NCBI GenBank assembly: GCA_013396915.1
Contig: VWZL01000908.1
Location: forward strand, 9,944 to 73,943
Direction: 5' to 3'
Source: Stercorarius parasiticus
Taxonomy: Eukaryota; Chordata; Aves; Charadriiformes; Stercorariidae
Length of the DNA stretch: 64,000 nucleotides
A model generated the notes under the pieces. The model worked only from the letters and a program-made list of their open reading frames with translations, searched no databases and had not been told where the DNA came from. The position numbers were made by a program, and so were the translations under genes. Shown in pieces: positions 13,179 through 26,985 of the stretch (its first letter is position 1; each line of letters opens with the position of its first letter).

Positions 13179-16100
13179 TTCTGTGCAGGACTAGTGCAGA
13201 GGTTTGAATGGTGCTTACAGAATTAATAACAATTTGGTTTTATATAAGCATACTGCATTGTCCTTACTGTCATTTAAAGAGTAATTTTTAGGCTTTCTAT
13301 TGCTTAAATACTTAGATCTTACTAGGAGCTTTGTTCAGCTTATATGAAGGGAAAAGAAAATTTGTACACTGCAGTCTCCCTAATTCCCTGAACTACTGAG
13401 ATCTGTACACTCAAGGCAATAAAATGCCGTACAACATAATTTCTTATATGAGAAAGAATTTTACTATCCATGGTACTTGGGTATGATCAGCTTTCTGTCT
13501 TTTGGTTATGTTGGTTCCCCCAGCAGCACACAGTTTCCCTCCTGTCAGCCCTGCTTCTACCCCTCAATGACTCCTCACCCTTTCTGAGAGAGTAAGCACT
13601 TAACAAATGGCTCTGACACCTTCCTATTGCTGTACTTTGTCTGATAAGCAGGTGAAAGCCTTCCCAGGCATGCAACCAGACTTCCAGAAAACAGAAAAGA
13701 GTGACTCAGGAGATCTAACACTATGTTTGAGGGGAAAACATGTAGAATGCAGAAGCAAGGGAGGTGAATGGAAGCTGGGACAGCTTAATATTTAGCTGTA
13801 TGTCCAGGCATAGAGCCCACTGTGAATACTTCTCATCCAAAGAGTTTTCAAGTGGAAAATTCTTAAAACAGTTAATATGAAAATATCAGTCTGTCATATT
13901 GTCTGTAGACTCAAGTGAGAAATCATACATTGCCCTACAATTGTTCCATTGTTTCTGGAGTATATTTTCCCCAAATGTTTTTTTTTTTTTCTGGCTATGT
14001 AGTTTTATAGCATGGTATATTGCTACGCTCAACAGAAAGATTTCAAATAATCACCAAAGTAATTTTCTTATTGTAGTAAGTCTGCTACCCCCGGGTTTCA
14101 TGTGAATCATATTTACACATTCTACTTGTATTCATCTGATATGTTTTGCGTTTTATTGAGTACCTTAGCAAAGGTACTTAAACACCACTTTCCTCATTCT
14201 TTAGATTTTTATCACCAAAATTGGTCTTGGAATACAAAGTGGAAAAATTGAGTGACTTATGACCAAAAATAAGAAATGAGTAGTAGGCTTTGTTAAAACA
14301 AACAGCAGTTGTAGAATTCATGGTATATTGGTGGCAGCCTGTGAGAGAATTGTTATACTGCTGGAACAATTAAAGGACTCAAGGGTACAAGAGAAAAGGC
14401 AAAATCCTATAGAGTGTAGAAAGAAAAAAGATTTGGGGAAATCAGAAAGCAAGTTACATTTGGGATTTATCTTACCCGGCTAGAAAAGACTAAGGAAGAA
14501 CCTGTCCAAGGAGTCCTGAGGATTTCCATAGCTTCATTTCCAAGGCCATTAAAGGTTCGATTTACTTCAGGCAATGCTTTTTTTAATAGTAAATTGGAAA
14601 AAGGCACTGATGTTTTAAATTTATCACATTGCTTTGCAGTCATCAAAGGTGGTATTACATCCCCTGAGTTCTTTGCATGATACAAATGCCACCATTTTCA
14701 CCGACTATTTTGCAGAAGCATACATATATTTCTGGTTCATACCTGAGGACATGAAAGATATGAGGATGCATGATACGAAACATAAACACAAAGCTGGGTT
14801 TCATGTAAATGTGAGTCTATCCCCAAAGTCTGTAGTAAGAGTGGTCATCCACCATTCTGTGCATTCAAATCTGGAGCTAATGCTTATAACTAGAAAAAGA
14901 CTTCATAACATATATGTTACATCAAAACACAAAGACATTCAACGGTACTGCCCAAAACCAAGAGCTAGTCAGGTTCGCTCTTTCGAAGGCTGGTTCTGCC
15001 AAAGTTTCAATACCTGATAAACTGTGATGTACAAAGCGTCCCTAGTGGATGATGTAAAAACTCTGACCTCTCATCAATCTGATGTGAATTCTCTAATTTA
15101 TTGTTTCAGACTGTTCTAGTTCATAAATGACAAAATCAGCAGTTGCTAAACTGCAGTTCTAATAAGTCACCAGCTCTCGTAGCAAATTTTGTGCCAGGCT
15201 TTGCTGTACAGAATTTTGTGACATTCTGTAGTTTTGTTATTTATCATTAGTATTCATTTATTATTTGTAGTATTTATTACACCGTAGTCATGTAGGCAGG
15301 AGATATTGTTTAAGTCGAATACAATTATAGGAGCACAAAAGCAGTTCATAGTTTCATATACAGTTCTGTACATAAAATGTTGCCTTTCCACTACAACATT
15401 GATCTTAAAGGCCTGTATTCAGGTGTTGTCGAGAAGCACCCACAGTCCTTCGGCCTTTAATTTCCCATCACTGAGGTCTCCAGACACTGAGACTTACACC
15501 CATGCTAGAACAGTCAACGGAGACAGGACTTTGGAACATGATAATCTGACAGAATGTTTTCTGAGAATGTTTTCTCATGCACTTTTTAGCCGGGCTAGCA
15601 CTCTCACAAACAACAAGCTCTTTTGGTCCCTCCTACCGAAGCTGTTCCAAGGATGAATGGGTTAATTAAAATTTCACTGTCCAACTGAGACTCAGCAAAG
15701 GAAGCTCTGAACTAATCTCTTTGATCAATATTTATTATAAAATAGTTTGATAGCTATTTGAGAAAGGGCTGGAATTTCTCTGCTGTTGGGACCAATATGC
15801 TAATTTATAGGCCAGGGAAAATAGCAATACCGCAAAAAGGATTCACAAGTGCCACATCTATACTGTGGGTCTCAAAGCATACGAATACTAATATCATTTC
15901 TCTATTGTTAACAGCTAACAGAGTTTTTCATATTGCCTTATGTCTCTGTCGAAGGTTGGCTTCCTTCAGCTGAGTGTCTATCACTGAAGTTTGTCTCTTT
16001 CAGAAAGTAATCTGCAGATATTATCTCTATGCAGCAGTAAAGTCATCTTTCTCCCATAGCAAATAGTAATAATGTTGCAATGTTGGTATTTTCACTACAA

Positions 16101-17010
16101 CAGAAAATAAAATATGGCTTGGATAAACTTAAAAATTACAATTTTTCATCATTTCATCCATTAAAAGGCTGAAATTATTTTAAGGCAGTTTATATTATTA
16201 CTATTCCATGTTGATAAAATCCATAGACTCATGTCACAAAAGTGACCATAGACCGAAAAATATATAAGAAAATTAAGTGATTCTTCTTGTTTGTTTTTGC
16301 TACTGTTTACATTTTTATCTCATACTATAATTGTTAATACCATAAACATATTTTCTTTACACCAATAATGATAGATTTTTAAAAAAGCCATTTGAGAATT
16401 AGGAGGTGCTAAAAATGTTCAGAAATTATACGCTGTGATAATAATACTTCTAGATAGAGGAACAAACAGGCAGCTCTGTCCTGCAATGTAATTCTACTAA
16501 ATCTGGTGACTCGAAGGATCCCTTTGACACCCATTGAAATCACTATGCAATGGCATTTACTATAGGATTAAAGGGAATAATTTTTGTGCAGGCATGCATA
16601 TTTACCTGAGCAAACTGGAAAGTGGTTCTTTCCATCTTGACTATAGTGAAGTTTGGCAAATGGTCACATATCCTTATCTCTGCAGAAAATGGGAAATTAA
16701 GACTGTAGAAATGTCTAGAAATCTTCAAAAGAGACTGCAGAAAATATGAACATTTCAATTTTTTTTTTAAAAAGCTTTTTCTTATTTCAATACTACAGGA
16801 TTAAGCTGTGGCACTCATTGCCAATGGGAAGCTCTGACGTCAAGAATATAAGACAAGGTGAAGGTTTTTAAGAAAGTCAAAGTTTTCCTAAGAAACGACT
16901 GTTAAATATTTGGAGGGAATATTAAACTTCAGGATAATCTCTGATTTAGCAAGTCTCCAACAACTAAAACCAAAGATAATATTGAACATTATTGGATTTT
17001 TTTGACATTA

Positions 17011-17040
17011 CACATGCACACACACATGCACTCACACAAA
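17011..17040. repeat. CA-rich microsatellite
   Basis: Interrupted CA repeat containing ACACACACATGCAC, about 30 nt. Confidence 0.8.
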
Positions 17041-20000
17041 TAGACCTTGGGCCTGGTTCAGCACAGGAAAAAAAAATAAATCCTTGTTTCTTTTTACCTG
17101 AATTGAGAAAAGTTTTTTATATCCACTTTAAATACTAGTGGAAGATAATTTGAGACCATATACAAGCAAAATAGGAATAGAATGACTAGGACTGTCCTAT
17201 AAAATATATTTTTTTATCTTCTGTAATTCTATTTTCCAAGTACTTTGTGAGACACATACGCTTGCTGCAAACACGGAAATTTAAATTAGGTATATTTAAA
17301 ATAATAGGCACTTAAAATAGCTTTTGGAAGAGAAAAAGACAAAAAAAAAGTAGTGATACCATATTAGTGAAGCAAGAGAGATGGATTCAGGCTTGACTCT
17401 TCTTTATTACTTTCTTTCTAATTCAGCGCAATCTACTTGGATTCTTTTCAAAGTTGTGGCTAAAGATGTATCTTGTTCCAGATTTGCTTACAAATAAGCA
17501 CCTATGCTGTCTTCTGATGAGAAGTACACTTCGTTTTTAAACTTTTGGCTTAGCTGCCTGTAATAAGAAACGACTATTGATAGGTTGATTTCTGGATGGC
17601 TAATCACCTTTAAAGCACCTGAATTTCAAAGTTCCGAAATGTCTGTTTATCTGTTCTATAACTTTTGAAACAGGACACTGAAAAATACTATTCACTTTAG
17701 AAAATTGTTTGCCCTGAGTAGTGACTCCCACATCAGTACTCTACTGTAAAGCACAAAAATTTCTAACTTAAACTCATCGCATTAAAAAAGTTGTTACAAA
17801 TCAGGCAAAAATAAAATAAATTCATAACTCTTACCTTATGTAAAATGCAAAAAATGTGATTTATAGATACAGAAGCACATGTGCAAAATTGAAAGTGAAA
17901 TTTTAGACTTTTTTCTTTGACTTGTAGCACTTTCTGTGACTTTTAAAGCAGAACGTGAGAATAGAAGGGTGCTGCTAAAGCATTTTTGTTTTTCAAATCA
18001 AGTATAATTAATAGTTCTAAAGGAAAACAGAGTTAAAATCTTGACTGGTATTAAGGTATTAGAAGTATCAAATAATTCACCAATGGTTTGATATTCTTTA
18101 TTGCTTCGTTTCTGGAAAGATTAAAGTAACTTTTTCTATGAGGGATATATTTTCCTCTTCTAGTGTCAGACAAAAAGCAGTGGTCTAACTTGTCATGTAT
18201 CAGCTTACAAATTGATTTAACTCACAACCCAGCATGCAAGAGAGTCATTGTAATTCACATTCACACTGATATCTAACAGTGGCAAGCAGCAGCTTTCACT
18301 TCAAATTTCCCTCTATGAATAATATTAGCCATCATCTAATGACTCTGAACATTAAGCACTTTTGCAATGAGTTTGAAAGTATGCACACACATGTACATAC
18401 GCACCTATATGCTGAGACATGGAAAAACATACTTTAGATAGTTTTAGCAGGCTAAGGGAACAAATTGCAGTTTTCTCCCTTTACAAGTTAAGTTGGAAAC
18501 ATCAGATAACTTCTACTGGGCAAGAAGAGCCTCAGAAGCTGCCTTGAAAATGGCCTATGGAATAGCACTGTGTAGTGGACGTCAAAGGGGAGAGAAATAA
18601 TGAATCAACAAACATCTCCAAAAGTCACTTGAACTAAATAAATTCTAAGCGTGGGTAATATATGCGATGCATTAGAATCACACTACCTACAATACCAAAT
18701 GAATAGGTAGCAATGAACATAAAATCATGCTTGAAGCCATCTATTGTGCTTTACCTCACTCATTGTAAGGTCATTACTCTAGAAAATTATCAGGAAAAAA
18801 AATTTGGTCTCCAGAGTGGCAGCAAAATAAAAGGCATTTTGATTTTCTTACTTCTAAAGAACTACTTATAAGCAAAGCAAACAAAGATTAGTAAAACACG
18901 TCAGTTGGTACTTCCTTACTCAAAAACAACAGATAGCCTAATGTGTAATACTGCTGCATCATTGTTATAATTTCCTTCATGTACTTCAAGAATTTTATTT
19001 CCTCTCATTCAACTGTGGAAAATGTTCATCTTGCTTGTCAGAGAAATTCAGTGAGTTCAGTGCTTGGCCTTAGAAAGTGCTTGGAAGTACAAGGATTAAT
19101 ACAAATGGAAATTATCAGTATACTCTAGTAGTTATACCTGAAATACAGAAACAAATTTCCTTGGTTCTGCCTTATCCATGGTACCTTCAAACCAATACCT
19201 TTCCCTCAAGGCAAAAATTAATACTTGCAATGAATAGTGCCTGTAATTCTGTGAAAAGAATAATTCTTTTTTATTCCACCACCACTTTATGTGCGTGGAA
19301 AAAAAAATTCCTTCAGAAGGGCATAACTAGTATAAAATCAATGAACCATAAAGCTGGATTTGTTTTTGTAGTTTATCACTGAACGTGAGAACACAAGTCC
19401 ACAGTCTATTCTTTATTTTGAGGGCATAAAGTCCTTGGCAATCAACAAGAGATTGCTCAACTCTTTTAGGAAATATATCAGTTTATAAGACTAAAATAAC
19501 TTCAATATTCACTAAATGTCAAAGGCAATTATTTGATTTTTTTAAATTACTAAAACCCCACAACTTTCTAATGGGAAATAATTCAATCATACCATTGCCA
19601 TTTCAGGGAAAATCATATCTAATCCTTTGGCTAACTGATATTTTCCCAATTTTTAGTTAACTGAACTGTCATTCCAATGGGTGCTCTGCTCCACTAGAAG
19701 GAAAATAATGAAAATTTCAAAAGTCATCTTAATAGAATAGTAAAAAGGAAAGGAGGAAGAAACAGGGAATGTACTTTAACTATCCATGGTAAAAAAGTGA
19801 GGTAAAGGTGAGGAAGGGTCTCTCTAACAAGGGCTGTTACACAGCTTTTTTTTTTCAGGAATTTGATATGGTATGGATTTTCCAGAAGTAAAAACAAAAG
19901 GAAATGCATATCTAAAAGAAAAAGTACTTTTCACTAACAATGATAATTTATGAAAGCTAGAACTTTTTGAAATCAGTAATAAAAAAATCTGTTGAGCTGA

Positions 20001-20159
20001 ACTCCAATCTTGATATGAGTAAAGCTATACTAGTACAATTCTGATTACTTAATGCTATTTAATTCAATTAACTTTTGCATAATTAATTTTTCACTGATTG
20101 AAGATGTATTGAAATAGAGTGACTGAAACACATTTTGCTCTTGACTATGCCAGTGTAAG

Positions 20160-20213
20160 TCAAGATCAACTTTAGAGAAATCAGCATCAAGATCAACTTT
20201 ATAGAAGTCAGCA
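20160..20213. repeat. 27-bp tandem duplication
   Basis: Two adjacent 27-nt copies beginning TCAAGATCAACTTTA (20,160-20,186 and 20,187-20,213) differ at two positions. A third partial start (TCAAATTTA) follows. Confidence 0.92.
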
Positions 20214-20959
20214 TCAAATTTATGAAGTTGTTATTAAGAGCAGAATCCTTCGCCATTTAATGTTTTGATGTCATTTACATGCAGAGCTGAGATGCTAGGA
20301 AGATATTCATCATCTTCTTTTTATTATTACATATTTAATTACCTTTGCTGAGAGTTCCAGATGAGTATTATGGACAGAACATGGTTGAATTAAAATTCTT
20401 TATAATGAGATGGAAAAGTTTAAGCCCCCCCAAAAAGTTAAACGTCATCTATCATTTATCGTCAAAATACATGACAAGTTTAAGTTCAATCATATTATTT
20501 TCCAGCTTATACATAGCTTTCAGAATCTTTATGAATTCTGAATAAATCATTTATTGCTCTGTGAGGCTGCAAGCAATCTGGTACAAATGCTTATGAAAAA
20601 AACATATTCACAAGGAAAGCTCTGTAAATTTCTGTGTAGCTCAAGACTGTCCTTATCCTCTAAAGTATGAAGATGGAAAATTGAAGGTCTGTGTGGGATT
20701 ATTTAACTTAGCCTCCTCCTTTGACAGGCAACTTCCTTGTGGCTTCTCATTCATAAATAATTTAAGCTCTATCTTTAAATCAGCTATATTGTTTTCTTTT
20801 CTTCTCCTTTCCAAACATGAGAAAGCCTTATTCCAACCTCCTTATGGGCTAAATTCACTCCTAGACAGTTTATTTCCATCTATTCTAGTGCTGAAATTGT
20901 CCTTAAGCTTAAACAGCTTTCTTCATCTCTGATGTTTATCTTCTGAGCCATTCACAGTG

Positions 20960-21262
20960 AGCAATTATCTCCCCTCTCAGGCTTAGTTTTATCAGGTTAA
21001 ACATCATGCTCTTCTAGTCCATAAAACAGGATCTCTGTTCTCGTGATCATTGTATTTGCTCTTGTCTTTGCCTGCTCTTCTCTGAATTTAGCAGTCATGG
21101 ACATTGCTCTGGATGAGTTCTCATTAGTTATTTGTACAGTGGTATCAATACTTCTCTGATGGTTCTGAAACTACTTTGCCTGCTTACAGTCTAAAATCAT
21201 ATGTGATTTTTTGATAGCCACTTAACCTTGACAGGTTACAGTCTTTTCTAACTATATTCCCA
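20960..21262 (-). mobile_element. Ancient CR1/L3-like LINE remnant, reverse orientation
   Basis: In plus-strand order the landmarks are: CAGGTTAAACATCATGCTCT; a CGTGATCATTGTATTTGCTC segment; TACAGTGGTATCAATACTTC; CAGTCTAAAATCATATGTGA; and TTTGATAGCCACTTAACCTT. These correspond to the usual reverse-complement layout of the CR1/L3 ORF2 3' half (the YSALV, GCIKR and related blocks). The sequence is heavily substituted with broken frames. Boundaries are approximate and the family is tentative. Confidence 0.52.
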
Positions 21263-23032
21263 CATGTTGGAACACAATTTGGCTCAGCAAATTTGTCACA
21301 GCATGCAGTGTCCAGCCTGAGACAAAATTTAGAGTAGATTCACTTTATGATTTTTTTTTTTAAATATTTTATGGTATGGTTTCAGCGATTCTGTTAGCTA
21401 CAATGCTTTGTATCAAAGTACTGCAACACATTTTAAACTGTTATCTTTAAAGGAAGCTTGGGAAATTCATGTTGATTTTCATTGTTCATGTCAGAAGATT
21501 TTTTTATCACTCAAAAAACTATTTAAAACCGTATGTTAATGTCCCACTGTGTGTGATCTCCTTAGGGCTCTTAGGCTATGCTGGCAAGAAGTGCAGACTC
21601 TGTAGACCAAAGCAGTTCGTGCTGACAACTTAGCATCCACAGTGACATCACAAACAGGGTTTACTTTGCACTGACTCTAGCCTTGTCCCAGGGATTGAGC
21701 ACCAATCAGCAGCTGGAGTTACTTGTTTCCACCTAGAGAACATCTTTTTATTGAATTTACTCTGAAATTGGGACTGACTGAAAGACTGTCTTCAAAATCA
21801 CATTCATGATCCAAATTGAAATGACTGGGTAGATACATATTTAAGCTACTCTGTATGGGAGATCTCCATGTGATGAAGACACTATCTATTTTTAGTAACA
21901 GGGTTAGATATAAAACAATGTCCAGTTTGCCTTGCACAGCAAAGTGATTAATAAATTCCTACAGAGGAAGTGTAAAACCAAGAGAGTTTGACACCTTGCA
22001 GCCATGACATTCTACCCTCTAAGAACAAATTATTATTATCTTCAGTACAGAATGGTAAAATATATATCAAAAGCCAAAAAAAGCAGCACATAGAGTTTAT
22101 TCGCAATATATTTGAGGCCAAAATAGCCTCAGCTATTTTGCCTAGCTATGTAGCCCAGCTAGAATTTTGCTTACCTTCCTAAAGTAAATGAAATTGTAAC
22201 AGCCAAGGAGTTGGTCCTAATATCAGAGTCAATCATAACTGTTGTGTCTCAGGACTTAGAAAACAAAATCCAAATCCTTCCTGAGCAGGAACTGTATGTA
22301 TCTTTTTTACAATGTCAAGCATGCTTTTGGTTTTTAGTGATTTAAATCCTGTGCTTTCCAATAAGAATTGTTCCCACCTTACCTGTAGTTTCAAAATGCA
22401 ATACATTAAGATACCTTAGAAAGACAAGCACATACTTCAAAAGACCATGACATGCTGAAAAATACATGCTACTCTTGGGACAGCTTTAATTTTGTGCTGT
22501 CATAGGTGTTAATGGGCAAACAAGAATGACCTCAATAAGCTGCATAAGAAAACCTGCTGTTTCTTCTCCACGGCACAAGCCCCAGTGAAACTTTGATGAC
22601 AAATAGTGATTTGCTCCAATAACTATTACTTAAAGCATCTGCTGTATGTACTGCAAAAACACTTGTGTGGTCTTCTTTGACTTGATTAAAGATACCAATG
22701 ACTCAAACAGCTCACAATCTATGTTATTTTGCTTACATTTGCAGAAGAAAATAGACCTTCCTAGGGAGCTGTAAAGCAGGCAAGCCAGGAGACAGGCTTT
22801 GCCTTACAAAGTATTTACTTAATTTAAATCTGGGGTGAAAGTAAGGTTAATTATCACTATGCCAGCATTTTGTTTATGTATAGCAAGAAAAACAGATTGT
22901 GATGTTTAATTGTGCTATACCTAATTTATTAAAAGATTATATAATAGAGGAACATGGGAGTTTTCTAACATTATTCATAGAATGTTCCTATCTCAGGAGA
23001 GACCGTCTTATGTATAGATTTATATATACATA

Positions 23033-23056
23033 TTTGTGTGTGTGTGTATGTATATA
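23033..23056. repeat. TG/TA microsatellite
   Basis: A TGTGTGTGTG run passing into TATGTATATA, immediately left of the MIR-like fragment. Confidence 0.85.
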
Positions 23057-23063
23057 ATTATGC

Positions 23064-23190
23064 TGCCTAGTCACTGACTTACTGTCCAGTTCATTTCACC
23101 TCCAAAACCTCAGTTTGTCTGTCTGTAAAACTGCACTGCAGATAGACGTTGTCTGTCTGCAAAAACTTATGGAGCACTTGAGATCAATTT
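23064..23190 (+). mobile_element. MIR-like SINE remnant
   Basis: GTCACTGACTTACTGT, TTCATTTCACCTCC, CCTCAGTTTGTCTGTCTGTA and the later GGAGCACTTGAGATC follow the order of the MIR 3' half. It lies just right of a TG/TA microsatellite. It is strongly diverged. Confidence 0.5.
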
Positions 23191-24647
23191 TAGAATCTAT
23201 GTATTGCTACCTATAAAACTCAGTACATACATTTGGGGACATGCTTCTGGGGGAGAAAAGATTTACAAAATTAGACTGATGCATCTACTGTAATAAAAAC
23301 ATAACTGAGTAGTGAAAAGGCAGATTGTTACAGCCTCCTAGTTTTAACACCTATTAAGAGAAACCTCTGATGAATGCCAGAAAACACAGTGCAAAATATT
23401 AAGCAGTCTCCTGACACATGAAGCCTGAATACAGGGACAGTGATTATTAGTGGGCTCAAGCAGCTAAAGGCAAGTATATTTTTGATAGTGTTGGCAAAAC
23501 CAAAGTACTCTATGCCACTGTGTTAATACAGAATGAGTTCACACACTTCCGATTATACTGCAAATTATCACTGTTGGCATCCCTGTGATAATTCTTAAGA
23601 ATGATTGAAAAATGCCAGCTATAAAAGCAATTCCAGCATTTTGTCCAAGGCTTCTTTCCCTCCCAAATGGACAGGGAAATTATGGTAAAACCTTAGAGCT
23701 CGATTAAGTTAACAGACTCTTGCTTGGAGCATGGGAAGCAGAATAAGCTGGCAGGGTTTGTTCCAAATGTAGCTCTCCATTGCATGCCTCCAGTGCTTGC
23801 CACTGCCATTTGAGTCCTTCTGTGCTACACCATGCCACTGCCTCTAACTCTGCCACCACAGTGAAACCTGCACATGTAAAAAGGGACCAGTTCATTCATC
23901 ACAAATTTGATGAAACCACCAACAAGGAAAAAACGTTCTGGTGTCACTTCTCAGAAGTATTAGACTGTGCCCATTTTATTCTACTTTTTCCCATAAATTA
24001 TGAAGCAGTCATTATATAAAAGGTTTGGAATTAACTTACTTGCCCTACTTCCCATTCACCTCAGTGTGACACATTTACTTTGGGAATGGTCGATAATAAG
24101 TAGATAATTCTGAAGCTACAAAAGAAAATCAAATCAAAGATTATCAATCAAAGATGCTGATGATTAGAAGACAAGTCCAGCCTCTATAAGGTAGGATCTC
24201 TAAATTCACCTGAAGGAACCTTTGGGCTTTACAGAAACCATTCATAACAAAAAGATGACTGATCATTTACATAATATGTTTGCAAGACTGAACTACTTGC
24301 TTGATCTGGTCTTTTCCATTTATTTATAGTATGAGTTACCAGTTCTGATCTCATTCTCAGCTCTGATTTAAGTTACCAGTGGAACTTGCATCAACTTCAG
24401 CAAAAATATTTACCACCTGCCTAAAGTTTCAGCTCTTCTGACTGAAGGATGGCTGGCCAATAAGACCAAGTTAGTTGATCCATTTTGTGCTTTACTGAGA
24501 TGTATGCTCAGTCCATCTCAGCTTTGGGCCTGGGCTGGAGGACAGTCATCCCAGGGTGGTGATTTCAGAAGCTTTGGGCTTAGTCATAGCAGCAGTCTGG
24601 GGCCATGCTTATGTTTCTTGATATTTTACACTGCTTCAGATTAACAT

Positions 24648-24750
24648 TTGTGAAGTGGAAGAAGATAATACTTCTCTGCCACAGACACTATTTAAATGCT
24701 GTGATATGCTTGGTTACTATAATGATTAACACCAGGAAGGTAGATAATTT
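24648..24750 (+). mobile_element. Possible MIR 3'-end fragment
   Basis: TTTGTGAAGTGGAAGAAGAT followed by AATACTTCTCTGCCACAGAC and ATTAACACC resembles the tail region of MIR-type SINEs. It is short and diverged, so the call is tentative. Confidence 0.32.
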
Positions 24751-25077
24751 GACATCAAGGAGCAAGCTGTAGAGTTATTTTTGTTACAGGGTGATCTGAG
24801 TACTCTTGAGAACGGTGTCTAGTGCAGAGGGACTTCAAAATTCTGACATGAGCACTTTAAAAGCAGATAAAGAAGGAGCAAATGCATAATGCATTTTAAG
24901 AGGTACTTACATGTTAAGCAGTGGCAGTATATTATTCTTAGACAGAGCTTTGAATTCATAAATTCTTTGGATTTATATATTTTTAAAGCCTTTTGATCTT
25001 ACTTTTTATACTTAAAGCAATGCAGCCTAAATGCACATGATAGAAAGTGGCAGAACATGCCAACACACCTTTGAGAA

Positions 25078-25560
25078 CATAGAATCATAGAATACTTTGG
25101 GTTGGAAGGGGCCTTTAAAGGTTATCTATTCCAACCCCACTGCAATGAGCAGGGACATCTTCAACTAGATCAGGTTGCTCAGAGCCCCGTCCAACTGGAC
25201 CTTGAAGGTTTCCAGAGATGGGGCATGTACCACCTCTCTAGGCAACCTGTTCCAGTGTTTCACAACCCTTATTGTAAAAACTGTCTTCCTTATATTAAGT
25301 CTAAACCTTTCCCCTTTTCATTTAAAGACATTACCCCAAGTCCTATCATAACAGGCCCTGCTAAAAAGTTTGTACCCTTCTTTCCTATAAGCCCACTTTA
25401 AGTCTTCTCCAGGTTGAACAATCCCCACTCTCTCAGCCTGTCCTCACGGGAGAGGTGCTCCATCCGTCTGATCATTTTTGTGGCCCTGCTCTGGACCTGC
25501 TCTAACAGGTCCATGTCTTTCCTGTGCTGAGGGCTCCAGAGCTGGACGCAGCATGTGGGT
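25078..25560 (-). mobile_element. CR1 LINE copy, degraded, first 3'-end type
   Basis: It starts with the reversed CR1 tail (CATAGAATCATAGAATAC), then GGGTTGGAAGGGGCCTTTAA and the terminal ORF segment. It resembles the 12.5-kb copy, including the AGCAGGGACATCTTCAACTA block. The reading frame is broken by several changes and a deletion near 25,400. Homology fades after GCTGGACGCAGCATG at about 25,555. It is an inactive 5'-truncated insertion. Confidence 0.92.
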
Positions 25561-26659
25561 TTTTATGCTCCTTCTTGCAGCTTTGTTTAGTCTCAGAAAA
25601 TTAATGCTAACATTGATAAGCAACACTAATCATAAATTCAGGTCAGATAGTGCTTCTTTGCCTCATTTGGAGAGTAAAAATCATTTCAAAGACTTAGATC
25701 TCCTGCGCTGTGCTCAGAGGCTTGAATAACACCCAGGGCACTCGGACAGTTGCCAACAGGGTTTTGTCAACAGAACATCAAATTAAGATTCATTTTAATG
25801 TTAATTTCCATTTGTGCATGAAGTTGTGGTGAGAAATGAGTACATTTCACTTGACGCTTTGGTATCTGTAAATAACAAATGGGTTTGTATCTTGACAGCA
25901 GGATTGGTGACTTTTTTTTTTTTAATTTATCTTCCTTTAGAACTGAGGTGGAAAAAAAATGTATAAATCTCTTATTTGTTTTTAGCTCCATAAGAAGCAG
26001 AGCACTTCTTTCAAGATAAATAAATTTTGAATCACGAACGGATTTGACTGGGTAAACTCTGGGGACTTGTAACGAGATAGAGAGCATTTCAATCCTATGA
26101 CATTGGTTTGAAATTAGCCCAGGTGAACAGAGAGCAGGAGTCATTTTCATCTAACGTCTGTTCAGTAGCCTACATAAAATGAGTTCCTGAGGTTTAATGC
26201 ATGCATCTCCTTGGGGTCACACTGCCACTTTATAGAAACCAACATTAATCAGTAGTCAGCCTGAATTATGAATATGCACAGACAAACTTGCAGTAGTGTG
26301 CAAAGTAATCCACACTGGAAAGGAACTATTCTAATTAAACATACACAGTAACAGACTCCAAAGGATCTGCTGCTATTCCAGAGAAAAATCTTGTCGACAG
26401 TGTTCATAGTTCTTTGAAATCACCAACTCAAAGCTTGCAGCTCAACAGCAATCAGAAAGGAAAACTTGTTCAAAGTTACTAGGAAATACGCAGAGAAAAC
26501 AGGAAACAGCATTGTTCCACTGTATGAACCCATGTTAGATCTACACCTGGAATATAATTTTCTTTTTTCATTGCCCCATTTTAAGAATGCTGGAGATCTA
26601 GAACAGTTCCTGGAAAAGATATGGGAATAATGATGATCTGAAGTATAACACTGATTGAA
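25561..26659. other. Intergenic spacer between CR1 copy and ancient LINE
   Basis: Nothing is recognised. The 127-codon minus-strand ORF at 25,767-26,150 is Lys/Ser/Leu-rich with no domain and includes a poly-Lys run from a T homopolymer. Confidence 0.7.
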
Positions 26660-26985
26660 AACAGAGAAAGATTAATTAGACAATTGTTCAGTTTGGAGGA
26701 GGGTCAATGAAAAGATACATTAAAAACTAGTGAAATCATGAATGGGATGAAGAGGGAGAATTGGCATGTTTGTTCATTTTTTTCACATAAGAGAAAAACT
26801 AGGAAGTATTAAATGAAATTATTAGGCAGCAGGTATAAAATAAACAGACGTACCTTTTCACGCCATATGTAATGAAATTATGGAACACATTGCCACAGGA
26901 TGTTACAAAATCCAAATGTGTTTAGAAAGTCATTAAAGAGGTTCACGGAAGTAAGGCCCATCATGGATAATTAACACAACGCAGT
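26660..26985 (+). mobile_element. Ancient CR1/L3-like LINE remnant
   Basis: Degenerate sequence runs in the order expected for old amniote CR1-type LINEs: TGTTCAGTTTGGAG, AAATCATGAATGGGATG, AAATGAAATTATTAGGCAGC, CTTTTCACGCCATATGTAAT, TGGAACACATTGCCACAGGA and the terminal TCATGGATAATTA. No usable reading frame remains and no avian ATTCTATG tail is seen. The family assignment is by recalled consensus. It is clearly older than the other CR1 copies in the window. Confidence 0.72.

Larger units (their letters stand above)
13179..20959. other. Intergenic AT-rich DNA, no gene recognised
   Basis: No supported exon, RNA gene or young repeat was seen. Content is limited to the CA-rich microsatellite at 17,011, the 27-bp tandem duplication at 20,160 and several T runs. 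ORFs such as the 127-codon one at 14,634 and the 116-codon one at 15,306 have no family features. Confidence 0.72.
21263..25077. other. Intergenic DNA with old SINE fragments, no gene recognised
   Basis: It holds the TG/TA microsatellite and MIR-like fragment near 23.0-23.2 kb and a possible MIR tail at 24.65 kb. A mildly GC-richer stretch at 24,500-24,620 has no identified function. Confidence 0.7.

Noticed and set aside
14634..15017. 127-codon ORF
   Set aside because: Random-looking composition, no motif, no flanking splice or promoter evidence.
16534..16758. Two 71-codon ORFs on opposite strands over the same DNA
   Set aside because: Coincident open frames in stop-poor sequence; neither has domains.
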